In this document: in pieces, positions 1-13,531 of the stretch | How positions within the stretch are numbered: the stretch's first letter is position 1 | Layout: every line of letters begins with the position of its first letter | DNA from: Agelas oroides | Taxonomy: Eukaryota; Porifera; Demospongiae; Agelasida; Agelasidae | Assembly (NCBI GenBank): GCA_949130485.1 | Contig: OX422183.1 | Span: forward strand, 25,559,316-25,623,315 | Direction: 5' to 3' | DNA length: 64,000 nucleotides | Made by a program: the position numbers and the translations under genes | The notes under the pieces: model-generated | Told to the model about the DNA's origin: nothing | Databases searched by the model: none | The model's input: the letters and a program-made list of their open reading frames with translations, nothing else

Positions 1-70
1 CCCCCAAGAGCCTCTCAAGTGCTACTACTCTCATCATGACCACATATATTACTCCCAACTGATCACTTAC

Positions 71-378
71 CACGCTTTAGTTTGTTCTGTAGAAATTCAA
101 GCATTCTTTCTTTAAGCCGCTTTAGTTCCATATCCAGTGACACATTCCATAACTTTGACAACATCTGAAGTAGTGAAGTTTTCCCAACTCCTGTTTCACC
201 CTGAAGAATAATAGGCTCCCCACACTCATATCTTTCATGGATCTGCAGCATTTTGATAGTGAAGTCTAGTGTGAGAACATAGTTTTCTTCATCGATTGCT
301 ATTAACCGTCCATCTTGAAGTGGAACATTTAATGCACGAGAGATACACTTATCCAAAAACTCTCTTCTGTAGAGTTCA
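71..378 (-). CDS. Exon with Walker A of the second AAA unit (RNF213 AAA3-like)
   Basis: This 308-nt exon has acceptor TTACTTCTCAG and donor GTAAGTG. It encodes about 102 residues. The stretch YVLTLDFTIKMLQIHERYE leads into GEPIILQGETGVGKTSLLQ, a canonical P-loop with GxxGxGKT, followed by MLSKLWN. This arrangement, a beta strand then GETG(V/C)GKT, is typical of the catalytically active AAA3 of RNF213. It is the last exon seen; the donor shows that coding continues beyond base 1. The N-terminal join to the exon at 3294 is in phase. Confidence 0.8.
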
Positions 379-3300
379 CTGAGAAGTAAAAATAGGCATA
401 AACATTATAACTATACTGGTTGTATCGTTCTAAAATTGTGTTGGTCAGTTTCTGTGAAATATTCTACATTACTTTTACAAGCATTATTCCACAGTTGAGC
501 ATCTCTTTCATGAGTTGCAAAGACATCTAAATCGCCAGTTTCCAGTAATTCTATAACTGTTATATACACAAACTAAGCTATATAGATGTCCTTTGTGTTT
601 GCTGTTTTTATGCTTTTGCAGCAATTTTAATTGCATGAGTCTCTGTATTGTGTCCACACTCAGATGGTACAAGGGCATGAGGTTGGAAGTAAAACAACCC
701 TCAGACGTGTGCACATCAGAGAATCGATGGACTCTGTATGTAGGGATAGCATGGACACACAATATATGCAATACTGAACACTAATTTATCTGTCTGAGGT
801 CAAAGCAAGCATTGCTTAGAAAGCCATAGGCCTTGCCTGCAGCCTGATTTGCATGGATAGCATATAACTATGCTGGACTTAATTGCTGATCACTGCTTGC
901 TCCCTATGTTCAAGAAAAACCTTTACGTTTGACAGCCCTTCTCATAATTCACGAACGATCACAAACTAGCACCGCCCCTTCCTGCCTTCCCCGCGGGTGA
1001 TGTATGTGGAAAGGTGTGGTCTACACTTACTACTATTCAACAGACAGGGGTTTACCCTAAAAGCTTGCTTGGCTTCACTACTTACCGCATAAGCTCAACC
1101 GCCCAATTTTCTGTATAGAGTCAAGTTTACTTAAATGAGCACCCACCCTGGAGCGAGCTTCACACAACTGATAGAGCCTACTTTTCAGGTAAGAAAACTT
1201 TGTGTTATACTGCACCAAAGTTTATTACGAGGTAGCTTTGCGTAGAGGGGACATATGTCAGCACGACATTTTTAGAATGCAGTTCACAAATTATACATTG
1301 CCAAAAATTGCTAATATAATAGGTGTTTGGATAGTAGAAAAATGTGGATAACTCAAACTTGAACAAAGGGCATTTACTTACAATAGACAGGTATCCAAAT
1401 GACTAAAGATACGCATAACATCAAATGTGACCCGCTGAGTGAAAACCCGGCACATCACGCATTTTATGAAAATTGAGATAAGACCAGAAATCGGAATATT
1501 GATGTGTAATTATGCGGCAGTATAAAATCGAAGTGATCGGTTGCTTGGTGTTGCAGAGCGTAAAGCATCGTGAATGTGGAATGAAACTTTTCGAGAAAAT
1601 GCAACATTGCTATGGTAAATTTTACTGTCTCCGTCATGTTACGTAAAATTTACACATGTTGTTATAAAAGGTAGCTTGAAATCAACAAAGACAGTTGGGA
1701 AAGACAGCGGTGATGAAAGCAGGGGCTTACATTGTGTCTACATACAGAAAGGCAGCCGAGTATGGACTGGAAGTAGGTAAAATTGTGTTCTTTGAAAAAC
1801 ATGTACCAAGCTGTTCATGGCAATGAGTTCCCGTATTTCACTGACTTGCCTGTGAGTTTGAGCCTATTTGTCCTTATAGTAGCAGAGCCGGGCTTCATCA
1901 TTTGGTATGATACAGTGCAAGCACCCCAGAACATGTTGGTGCAATAATCTGAGTTTAGTTGGCAATGACCTGTGTCGGCTGTGTGGAGCAATATTTGCAG
2001 GATGTGCCGAGTTTTTGCCGAGTTTTTGTTCAGCGGGTTACAGATCCACTATTCAGAAATGAGTATTCAGTTGCACGTAAATTGTAATAGTGAAAGTATC
2101 ACATCTCTCAGTAACCGCAGAAAGGAATCCCTGCTCTTCCTATGTGATGCTATGCAGAAGGTAGGGGGGTTCTATACAAATTTCTTATTTATGTAGATGC
2201 TACATAATATTACTTGAGCTCAGTGACAATAAAATAACTAGACAAGATTATCTTTTTGTCAGACTGTCAGCTGTGTGTGTGTGGTTCTCTCTCACAACCA
2301 ACCACTGGGCACGCTATACGTATAGAAACTCCAAGAACACTCACAACAAATCCTTTGCACAGTCCCTATAATGGCTTTCTGCACATAAAGTACCAAGCAG
2401 TTCACTTTTAATTTGACAGTCAGTATTATATTTTCAGTATGTGAGATACATCAGATATAGATATGGTAAACAAGAAGACATAACTATTGAGTTAATATGT
2501 TAATTCGACAAACATTTGATACAACACTACCTTAGGACAGTGTAGCCAGTCCTTAATACACGTTAAAAACGCTGTGAAACAAGAAATGTGATGTGCTTGT
2601 AGCACACATGTAACATCCTACCCATGTATGTCATAGGTTGACAATTCTTCATTAAATTTTACACAAATCACAGAAATGTGATCCGCTGAGCGAAAACCCG
2701 GCACATCCCACAAATATTGAATTCGAGTATGAGGCAATTTTATGCGGACAGGTCGTTTTCTAGCTAAACTCAGATTATTACACCAACGTGTTACAGGGGG
2801 CTTGCACTGAATTATGAAGCCTGGCTCTGCTACTAAAAAGACAATATAAGTTCGAACTCACAGGCAGGTCAACGAAATACAGGAACGCATTACTATGGAC
2901 AGCTTGGTACGCGTTTTTCTAAAAATGTGATTTCACGAGCTCCAAGTCTGTACATAGACACAATGTAAGCCCCCACTTTCACAACCACTGTCTTTCCCAA
3001 CTGTCTTCACAGACTCTCAAGCTGTCTTTCACACGTGTCAATTTTACGTAGCAAAATAGTATGTGGAGATATAAAATTTACTGTAGCATTTAAAAACATT
3101 GCATTTTCTCAAAACGTTGCATTCCGCGTCCGCAATGCTTTTTGCTCTGCAACTCAGGAACCAAGCAACCGATTGCTTTCACTTTTTTACTGCATAATTA
3201 CACATCAATATACCGATTTCCAGTCTCATCTCAAGTTTAATAAAATCCGGGATACACTCAGCGGGTCACGTATTACGTACAATAATCACTTACTTCATTG

Positions 3301-6300
3301 TGGGAATATCAACACCAATATCCCTAAGATGAAGACACTTTTGAGGAGCTGTTGAAAGTAACCCAATAGATCCTCCATCATCTTTAACATCATAAATAAG
3401 CTGAAAAGAACAAATCACCATTAAAGTATGTACATGGTTTATGTCATGCTGAAACCACACAAATGATACATTGTAAGTGCCATCCTTCGAATGACCTGAT
3501 TTGGCTACACACCTCATGATACCATATGATACAAGCTTAAAAATGAAGAAGGTGTTAGTACACAAAGAACACTAATCCAGAAGGATTCATGAGTTTACTA
3601 CCACAAAATTTGAACATTTAAATGTTGTGACTATTGAACACTCGCTAATGAGTGGGTTTGGGAACCTGCAGAGAACATCTGAAGGAAGCTGTGGCTCAAG
3701 TTAGTATGCAAGAACACTAATCTGCAAGGATTGATGAGTTTACTACCCCAAATTTTTGAACACTTAAATGTTCTGACTTCGCTTTTGGTGGTTTTGTAGC
3801 ACAGATTAAAAAAAAAATTAACCCTTCAACTGCGGTTGTAAATAGTTAACTCTGGATACTAAGGGAGCCTCAAAGCAAGTCTTTTTTGAGTGCTAGGCTC
3901 TCAGGACATTAATCTGTGTTGATAGGGTGCAAATATACTGTAGAGCAGTAGACAATAGTAGCAGAAATATGATTGTAGCTTACCAGTTTGCCAGTGTGAC
4001 CACTTTCAAGGTTAACAGTTTTAAATTTAATTAAACCCTTTCACTACTAATGATGACTATAGGTGTCATCGAAAAACTTTAACTACTATAGTGCTTATGT
4101 AACATTGCCTAAGTCATTCCTATAGAGTGGCCAGTGTTCAGTAAATTGTTGGGAATCACCTAAGCTGCTGAGACAAGACAAGTGAACTACATGATGCCGC
4201 CTTCTTGAAAAACCGAAGCGTCTGAGGAACAGCGACGTACCTCAGAAGAAGTAGCCAGTATGATCCTACATGGCCTGCAGAAACACCTAAAGGCAAAGAG
4301 ACTGCCTACCACTGGGAACAAGAAGACACTGGCAGCTCGTCTGCATGCACATCTTGATAGCTCAAGTGCCAGCAATCGATCCAAACAGACTGATAGGAAT
4401 CCATGACAGCGCAAAGCTCGCTAGTGTGAGTAACACATCGAAGGTGGCCACTGTGGTTCCAGAAGCCATGGGTACTGATTGAGCTCCCTCCCAGGAGTTG
4501 TCCCATTTGCAATGCAGCGATGAGGAGTTCAAGCCACTAATTGAGTATCTCGAAGTGGGAGTTTTGCCAAATGATGAGTAGCAATCGAAAAAGTTGATAT
4601 TGGAGCAGTCCCGCTACACAATGGTAGACAAAGTGTTGTACTTTGTGGATTCTAAATCTCCTCACCATCAAAGAAATGCTGTGCTGAGATTAATGCGTAC
4701 AAAGATCATTGAAGAAGTCCATGCTGGTCGCTTCAGCACCCATTTCGCTCTGAAAGGAACACTTACACAAAGTTACTACTGGGATTGAATGTATACAGAT
4801 GCTCAAGCTTACTGCTAACTTTGAAAGTTGTTTAATCGGCCTAAAGAGGAACTGGACAGAGATCTAAGCCTCCATTGCAGCCAATCCCATTAGGTGGTTT
4901 GTTCGAGAGAGTTGGCATGGATATTCTGGAAAATGGTGAGGACAGAGTGTGATAACAAGTACATAGCGGTGTTTGTCGATTACATGACTAAGTGGGTTGA
5001 AGCCTACCCAACCTAGGTCAGACCACGGAGACGATTGTGAGATTGCTGGTGAATGAAGTAATTTGCCAACATGGAGTGCCAGCACAACTCTGTCTGATCG
5101 AGGCCCGAACTTGTTGTTAAAGTTGAAGAGTTTGAGAGTTGATGGGAATGAAGCAAGTAAATACAGTTCACTACCATCCACAAACTGACAAATTAATCAT
5201 GAAGATGAATTGTACCTACAATTTCCAAGCACACCAGAAAGTGCAGAAGAGACTGGGATGTACATTTGCAGCAACTGTTGTTCAGAAGTACCAGAAGAAA
5301 TTCTGCGACAGAATGCATAAAGAACCAAAGTACCAAATAGGGAGCCAAGTTATGGTCTACATGCCTCATGAGGACTCTGGAAAACTGCATAAGCTTGCTC
5401 TCCCTTATCATGGCCCTTATCTGGTCTTGAGTGTTTTACCTAGTGGTATATCTGTTCAACCTGTTGATCTTCCTGGTAAACCACTTACAGCAAATCGTCC
5501 ATCACACTCCTACAACTTAAGGAAGAAGGCCCCACTCGATGGCAAGTGATAATCAAGGTAGGTAATGTGATAACTGAATATGACTCTGAACTCTGAACTC
5601 TGATTAGATGTCATGCTCATTATTCATGGGGTTTTTCTGTATGGTGTAATCTCCCGATATACAGTAAAACGTTTCTGTACCGTAGTCATAGTACGATCGT
5701 AGAATGAAAAGTACGTGGGATGCACGCTATCATTAAGCTCTGCACTGAGCGTAGTACGGTGCAAAGTAGCGCAATTCAAATATTTTATGCTAGTAATTTC
5801 GGTATCTAAACAGCCACGTGTCGATCAAAGCCAGCCATAGCTGACATGGAGATGAAGCATAAATGCATTTTTACCTTTCTCGAAGTGACTCAGCGTGAAT
5901 ATCGTGAAGAGCAGCCAGTAACAAAGACTCAAAGGACTGATAATAACATGAACAATGATCCTAAGAAAGATGACAGGTCAGGAGTGTGTGTGGAAGTGAT
6001 AGTGTAGGGTTCGCCGTCGTTCTTGCGTGCTGTCAGCAATGATACACAACAGATACTAGCTCTAACTTACTCTCACTAACAGAACACTCGTTGTACACAC
6101 GGGTCGGGAGTTCAAAGGGACCGAAACCCGTGGTCATGCGAGGACCGGAAAGGGTACTCCCCTGAAGACCAGTATTTTTATTTATTTATTTTTTTTGAGC
6201 ATATCCCAAAAACAGTAACTAACCGCCCCATCCATTTGAGCCATAAATGCCCCACCCATTTAAGTCATAAATGCCACACCCATTTAAGCCATAAATGCCC

Positions 6301-9300
6301 CACCCATTTAAGCCATAAAATGCCCCATCCATTTAAGCCATAAATGCCCCATCCCCATCTCCCTTTATGTTTTAACTTCTGTATGTGTGAAATATTGAAC
6401 ATCGATGTGCCAGCGGTGTTGGTGCTCCCCCACTCAACACAACTACGTGAGGCATGTCCGTACTACACTGAGTACTACGCTTTTTAATAACGGTATGGAT
6501 TTTTACTACGGTACTGCTACAGTGCGAATACACTACAGTTCGCACCGTACTACGCGTCTATTACGATTACGATACAGGAACGTTTCATTGGCACCTACTG
6601 TATAAGTATGACAGCTGTTTGTCCAGCAGGTACTATGGGCATGGGCTAAACTTCACACTCAAACTGTGAGCTAGCAGGTGAATCCTTGCTGTGTATGAGT
6701 GGTCTAGCTACTTTTTCATACACAATTGTAATGCTGCCGCTAGCCTGCGCTTAGACAGAATTGAATTGACTGTCTTACTTTTTCAAACGCAATCAACATG
6801 AGGACTGATCAAGACTGAACTTAGTACTGGCATAAATCATTAAACTTATTGTCAACATGTGTTGTTGCCTACACATGGACATTTTATGTAATCAACTACT
6901 CGCTCAGGCTCGCCCCAGGATGATGGAGCATCTCCCTTGTATTTTGATTGCTAGAGGTTCAGTGTTTTAGTGCTCATTGTTGTACTTGTTGGGTTGGGGG
7001 ATCTATTTTTCATTCTGGTGTCAAATACTATTAGTAGAGCTCAGGCCATCTCATTTGGTGGCAGTGGTACAATCCACTACCCACCTGTTGCCAGCAGGGC
7101 CTACTAGTGGACACAGCAGCAAGAGTGAGAAAGTGTGTAGCTAGGGCAAGACAGTGAGAGAGAGGGACACTCAGAGTGAGCAACAGCTAGCAGAACAAAT
7201 GGGTGAGCGATGGCACCCAAGAGGGTGCCAAGCATGCGTAAGCAACCAGGAGAGCAAGTCACTAGTAAGCAAATGTCACTAAAGAACAATTGAAATTTGT
7301 GTGGAAAGAAAACCCTGCCTCTTTATCACAAAACAGGCACAGTTGTGTTTGTGCACTCTCATACACAGTTTGCCTACTCTCCTATGATTTGGCATCCAAA
7401 TCTTTATTATTGGAAAAAAAAAATTACCAAACTGCCAAATCAAAGTTCCTCACTAAACTTTTCCTGCTACGTATACAGTATGTACCTGATGGTAATCACT
7501 GCCATCTTCATTGAAACAAGGTTGACAAAATTGTTCTGCTTCCCTGAGCATAGCTCCAAGTATTATTGATCCAAGATGATTTGTGTCTGTTAGCTCCCCA
7601 CTCTCCTTCTTAATCCCAACACCAGTGTTGTAATTGTATGCAGGAAGATTGTCAAGAAACCAGCACCGCCTTCGCATATACCTTCAAACAGAAAAATTTC
7701 ATGTCTATAACTAATACAAGAATCATGCAAACAGCCTGCAAACATAAGTAAACAAAGCATGTAACATGCTGTAACATGCTACACACTAAAAATCTCATCA
7801 CCGAACACTTTTTGACAGTGGCCAACTGACAGAATTTTGGAGTTCTTATAATATACTTGCAGTTCTGCTGGGATCCAGCACTTGAAACTATAAGCACAAA
7901 GGGACATTCGGCGATAGTGTGCAGATTAATGACAGTTAGTGTATTCAGTCCATTCAACAGTCAGAGTTCTTGGCCACCAAATGCCACCCAATGCCTTCAG
8001 AAATGAAAGGCACATTTTCTAAGCCCAGATGTGCAAAAAGGAAAAATGGTTGCCCTAATAAAAGCAAAAATTCGAGCTTTAAGTCCTTCTATACAAATTT
8101 GTAGCTCCAACCACACCCAATAAAACTGGCTTCAGTGTCATGTCTCTACAAAGTGACAAGAGTGATTTTTAAACACAAAAGAGAAAAGAAAGTTGCATCA
8201 ATCAAGGGCTTACTACAGCCAAGCACAACAGCCCCACCATGTACTTCTACAACTTCCTAAGCACTTTGGACAAAGTGAAATCACTTGCAAAAAAGGATTT
8301 AGTGGGGGTTAATTAACTGAACGTACCCTAACACCTGAATTTACAATCAAGAACTCAAAGTAAATTCATGACCCTAACCAAGCACACACATTACATTTTT
8401 AGGTACCTCAGAAAGAGAAGTTGGGATGTTTTGGTTTTTTTAACAGAAGGAGGCATATACTTCATCAAAAGACGTTTACATTCCTCACTGGGAAGATCAT
8501 CCTCAGTGCTAAACTTTACTTCACATGACTTCTTCTTGTCTGCAATAAAGAACATTCCTAGTGGTAACCACAATATTTCTGCACCATATTAACACTGGGT
8601 GCCGCACCTTTATAGAGTCTGTCAATTCCTTTCTTTCCACCAATCTCATAGGCTCTTAAGTACTTGCAAACCAACTGGACATCTGGATCTGATACATCAG
8701 AATACTGAGCAGTGCTTTCCACTAATTTTGGTGTACCCAATAGTTTAAAGATTGGTATCTCTGATAGAAAATCCTTCAAAAAAGAATCAGCATTTGATGA
8801 TGAATTTCGTGATGGCACCTATTGGAGGTATGATTGATTGTAACCAAAAAGGATACATTACAGCAGGTATACCTATGTTTTTGAACCACATTGCTCTCAT
8901 ATACAGCAACAAATACACCTTTGAATAAGTCATAACATTTCATTTACACTTTACTTAAGAGTGTACATTCTTAGCCAATACACAAAATCACCCACCTCAA
9001 CATAAATTGACCAGGAAAGACCACCAGGCAATTGAAATGATTCTCCAGAGTGGGAGTCCTCCACATATCCAAGAGACAGGAGGTCAAAGAAGAACCAGCT
9101 GATAGTCTCTATGAGAGCATCATAGTTTTTTTGGTCTTCTTTGCAGACAGAATCCTATTGGTAAGGTAAGTCGGAGTAATTCCAGTCACAGGATATTCAG
9201 TTTGAAAGAAAAACCTTCTCTGCTGAAAAGGCAACAATTTCAAGTGAAGCTATGGTACTGTGCTTGTTGTTGCAAGACTTAGCTACAACAACAGTGGCAG

Positions 9301-12300
9301 CAACCATGCAAGCTTGCTTGCTTTCTTTGTTCAGGTCTGTTAACACTTACAGTTTTGGTACATGACATATGTGCCAGCATCACTTATCAAAACCTTAGAT
9401 TTCTCTTACATAACTAACCTGGAAAGTAACAACACACAGGCCTAAGCCTAAAACACATACTGGGGGGGCCAAACTTTGCATGACCTTCTAGCATGGGGGG
9501 TGAGTAAACAACGAACAATACATTTACAGGAATAATCCAAAAACACAAGAAAAACTAAGCTTGAGTCAGAGCAAAGGAGAAATTTAGCCTAGCATGGACA
9601 GAGCATTCCAAGATGTAAATAACTTCCACTTGGAAGCGTTCTTTGCAGAGCATTATTCTTGATTTTGCTTTTATCTACAGTGAATCTTCCAACAGCTATA
9701 CGAGTGACATGAATTACCCCACTTCACCTTACATACCAAACCAGTAGTGATAAAAACAGTAAGCAGTTACTGCAGGCAAGATACTTACTCCAACAGGAGG
9801 TATGAGATGAAAGTTGAAAAAGATGGCACAGTTCCTTTCATCCTTGGGAAGAACAAGGAGCCGTTGTATGGCTTTTAGTGGTTCAAAACTTTCATTGATT
9901 GCTACTGTCACACTACATGAACATTTCTTCATTTGCTGTTTGATGAAATGTGACTTGCCACAGCCTGCAGTAATAAAGTTAATACACATTTGTTACAGGA
10001 CTAATACCAGCACTACATTACGACATAAGTCACTGACCTGCTGCTCCATAAACTACTTGTACACATTTTAATCTCCTTTTAACTATTGTTTGCTGATGGC
10101 ATATCCTCTTGACCTCTTCCCTCATGCTGGCTACATCTGAAAGCTGCATAGAAGCAACCAGGCAAACAACAATTGCAAGAAATGGAGAACCATTTTCTGA
10201 TAAAACAAGCAAGTGAATGCAGAACTACCCATTGTGTTTAGCACATGCACATACCTTATGCTTTACTTGATGAACCCATGGCATATCTTGCAAAACAGAT
10301 GGCAATGTTTCCACATAGTGAATACATGGTTGGATTTTGTGATCACTGGATGAGTGGAAATCCATATGCTGTCTTAGCAGCATCTACAGTGGAATAAAAG
10401 TGTTTTATTTGAGCTTTTGACAAATGAGTCGGCCTATATAATAAAGAATATTCTGTATACAGCAGCATTTAAATGGTTCATAGATTAAGCATAAATTTGT
10501 AACCACTACAGAGTGCTTCTTTGAGTTTTTGTAAACTTAGGAAACTCATCTCCTGTAAAATTTAAAATAGGTGTTCTAGTCAGTTGGGAAACCAGAAAAG
10601 CATGAAATCATTACAACTGCATACAAAAACGCATCTCTTGGTAATAGGAACACATTCAGTAACTACATACATACCTCTTGAAGCTTGATACGCAAGAGAT
10701 TAACTCCTAAAATAACAAATGTTAGTGAATGATTGGCTGCTCTTGTAATGAAGAGCTTGAGTTGATGTGTAGTAGTGTTCTCATGGCAACGAAAGAACTC
10801 ATAAGGTTGAGGAAGTCTTCCTTTGTATATGTTAACAATGACATATATGAGTTCCTCTTGTGAAAAGTTAAGAGCACTGTGCAGAAACTCCGTGCTGTGA
10901 GTGAAATACAACGTAGGCTGACAAATATGTGCAGAACTTGTAAGGTAAATTTCACCCTTGTATTTCTGTGGAGAATACTCTGATATTTCTGAGTGCTTAA
11001 ACAGTGCATCTAGAAAAATTCCACACACTCGGAACAGAATGCTTGCTTCACTTTTATGATCAAATTTATATCTTTGCAACGTGCTCAATGAGTCCTGCAA
11101 AATGATAAAATAAAACAATAAAAGACAATTTGCCAAATGCAGTAAAGTGCTATTACAATAACCTTGATAGCATCCAACACTTTCTCTCTGGATTTCATGT
11201 CATTGCAGAAAAGAAAACATATCTCCTGCATGACTTCCACTGCACCGTCATCAGTTTGGAATGCACATCTTAGGAGTTTTGAAAGCCTGAGTAACTTTGG
11301 AAGGCTAAACAACAGAAGCCAATGATGTTTCAAAAGCAGCCTATCTACACTGTGAGACCATTCATCCATCGTATGCTCTACTTGCTTAACCTGCATAAAA
11401 ACAAACAAAATAGCAGTTCTTAACACAACATGACAGCTACTTTGAATCCTGACCCCCCCTCCTGAGCCCGGGTACTCACTGTTTGACATGTATGAAATAC
11501 TCCGTTATATTTTCCATAAAAAGTTTCGTGAACTTACCTTGTCCGTATGTGGGAGAATATACTAACCAAGAATAAAGAGCTTTTATTACGATAAAATGGA
11601 ATCCAGCAGTCATTTAACTTGCAGAATCCTGCTAGTACACTACTTTTCAGTTGTGGCAACATTTTTTTCTAAAACTTACATCAGAAATGTAACAAACCGA
11701 TTTATCAAAAAGATACATTGGTAACCACAGAAACACTCAGCTACATATACGGCTTTTAGAGGCTCTGTCTTCAATACAATCAGCCTTTACCAACAGACAA
11801 TAAAGCCTTAGCAAACAATGAATCGCCCAGAGAAGCAGCCACTCTCTCACTCATTTGCGTGAAACAAACATGCACAGTTCATATACACCCTCAAAACTGT
11901 GCCAACAAGATGGGATTTGACACCACAATACTTTCACACCATCCCTACATCTTGTGTCATTTTGCCAACTATACCTTGCATTTATTGTGTGCATAGGAGG
12001 GTTGTAAAAGGCAGTGGAGTGGGTAGTCGTGGGTGTGTAGTGCATGTTGACATGCATGAGAGTGAGTTGTGTTGTGGGTGGCTGCAACTTAATTGCTAGC
12101 AGACATGGTAGATATGGGTTGTCTTATATGCAGAAGGCTGTGCAGTGAGCAGTGCTGAGTGCCTTGTTGATGTGTAGTTATGCAGTGTTTTGTGGTGTAC
12201 ACAGTGGCACAAGATGTAGGGATGGTGAGAAAGTATTGTGGTGTCATTCCCATCTTGTTTGGCTAGTTTTAGAGGGTTCCATCCCTATATACACTTATTT

Positions 12301-13490
12301 TCATTCTGAAAACTTTTTTGTGACTTTTTCCTGTTATTTTTGGTTCTTTTGTTGTTTGTTTTTTTTTTGGACCCCAAGTAGAAAGAAAACGGTGACTTGA
12401 ATGCAGGTGGCTTGAATGCAGGTGGACAAATCAGCTTGTCCTGCCATAAAGAAGTCATTAAACCTAACCCACTAGCTACACATGGTGTGGAAGCCTGGCT
12501 AGATTAGAGCAAAAGTGGAACAGGGAATTGGAGTTATAACGGTGCACAATCCAGCTTCTAACAACAAGCATAGCCATTGCATGTAGAGTGAAGTGAAGCT
12601 TACTTGCTATGCATGAACACTATGTCTAAGACCTACAATGAGTGCTAATTGGTGGTAATTGAAGCCATTTAGAGGTGAGATGATAAACAAAGGCAGCCAA
12701 CTTGCTGGGCAGAAGATGGCCATGCTACTGTTGTGTATCTGTATCTGAGTTCTGTAAGAGCTAAGAACACCGCGCAGAGCCTAGTGAGAGATGTTGTTTG
12801 GTGTTGTAAAGAAGAGCCATTGCCATCAAAAGTGCTGTGGAGGCATGGGATGTGCTGTAGCGCAGCAAGCCAATAGCTAAGTGCGCACTTCACTGAAGTG
12901 TCCAAGTGACTTGTAGTTCAGTGAGGCTGCACTGTATCAGTAGTCTGCTACCAGAAAGTTGTAGCTAATAGCCCTAGCTTGTTTATAATGTACAGGATGA
13001 TGTTTGTGCTGTCACTTAAGTGTCAACATTTTTGATCATAACTTAGGTTAGCAGTGGTTCAAAAAGTCTAATTTTCTGATCTTTAGCAAATGTGTCATGA
13101 TAAGATAGCTAGTTTGGCCACTGTAAAATCCTGTGTCATCATAGCTAGGTCCCATTTGGTGATGGCAAATGTTTGTCCCTGTATAGCCATGGATTACCTC
13201 TCAGGCTTAGTGCTTTAACTGAAGATACTTCAATGATAATTGTATCCAGCTGTGGTGTCAAACTTAAGTCCTCTCAGGCTTGGAAAGAAAGGCTAAAACA
13301 TTGGACATGCACTTGCACTTTTGTGGCTTTTCATTACTATATATATTTTTCCTTTCCATTTGGGGTGTAATTTTAGGAATCGCAAGAGAGAGGAGAGGTG
13401 GGAGGGGGGGCCAAGGGGACAAAAGTATAGAACTTTGTTGTCCAAAAAGAACAAAGTCATCATAAAACTTATCAGTTTCTACTTCTCTAA

Positions 13491-13531
<41 letters not shown>

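Larger units (their letters stand above)
379..3293. other. Intron with inverted-repeat elements
   Basis: No coding evidence on either strand. Bases 1427-3269 hold the paired inverted elements described separately. Around 1090-1170 is a copy, in reverse, of a sequence also at 41645-41705 (CTCCAGGGTGGG with flanking text). The remainder is AT-rich and without recognised structure. Confidence 0.6.

Noticed and set aside
7652-7957. Possible additional minus-strand exon upstream of 7681
   Set aside because: The exons at 8407 and 7681 join directly in phase 2; an open frame here contains a stop in the most protein-like reading and lacks matching splice phases.
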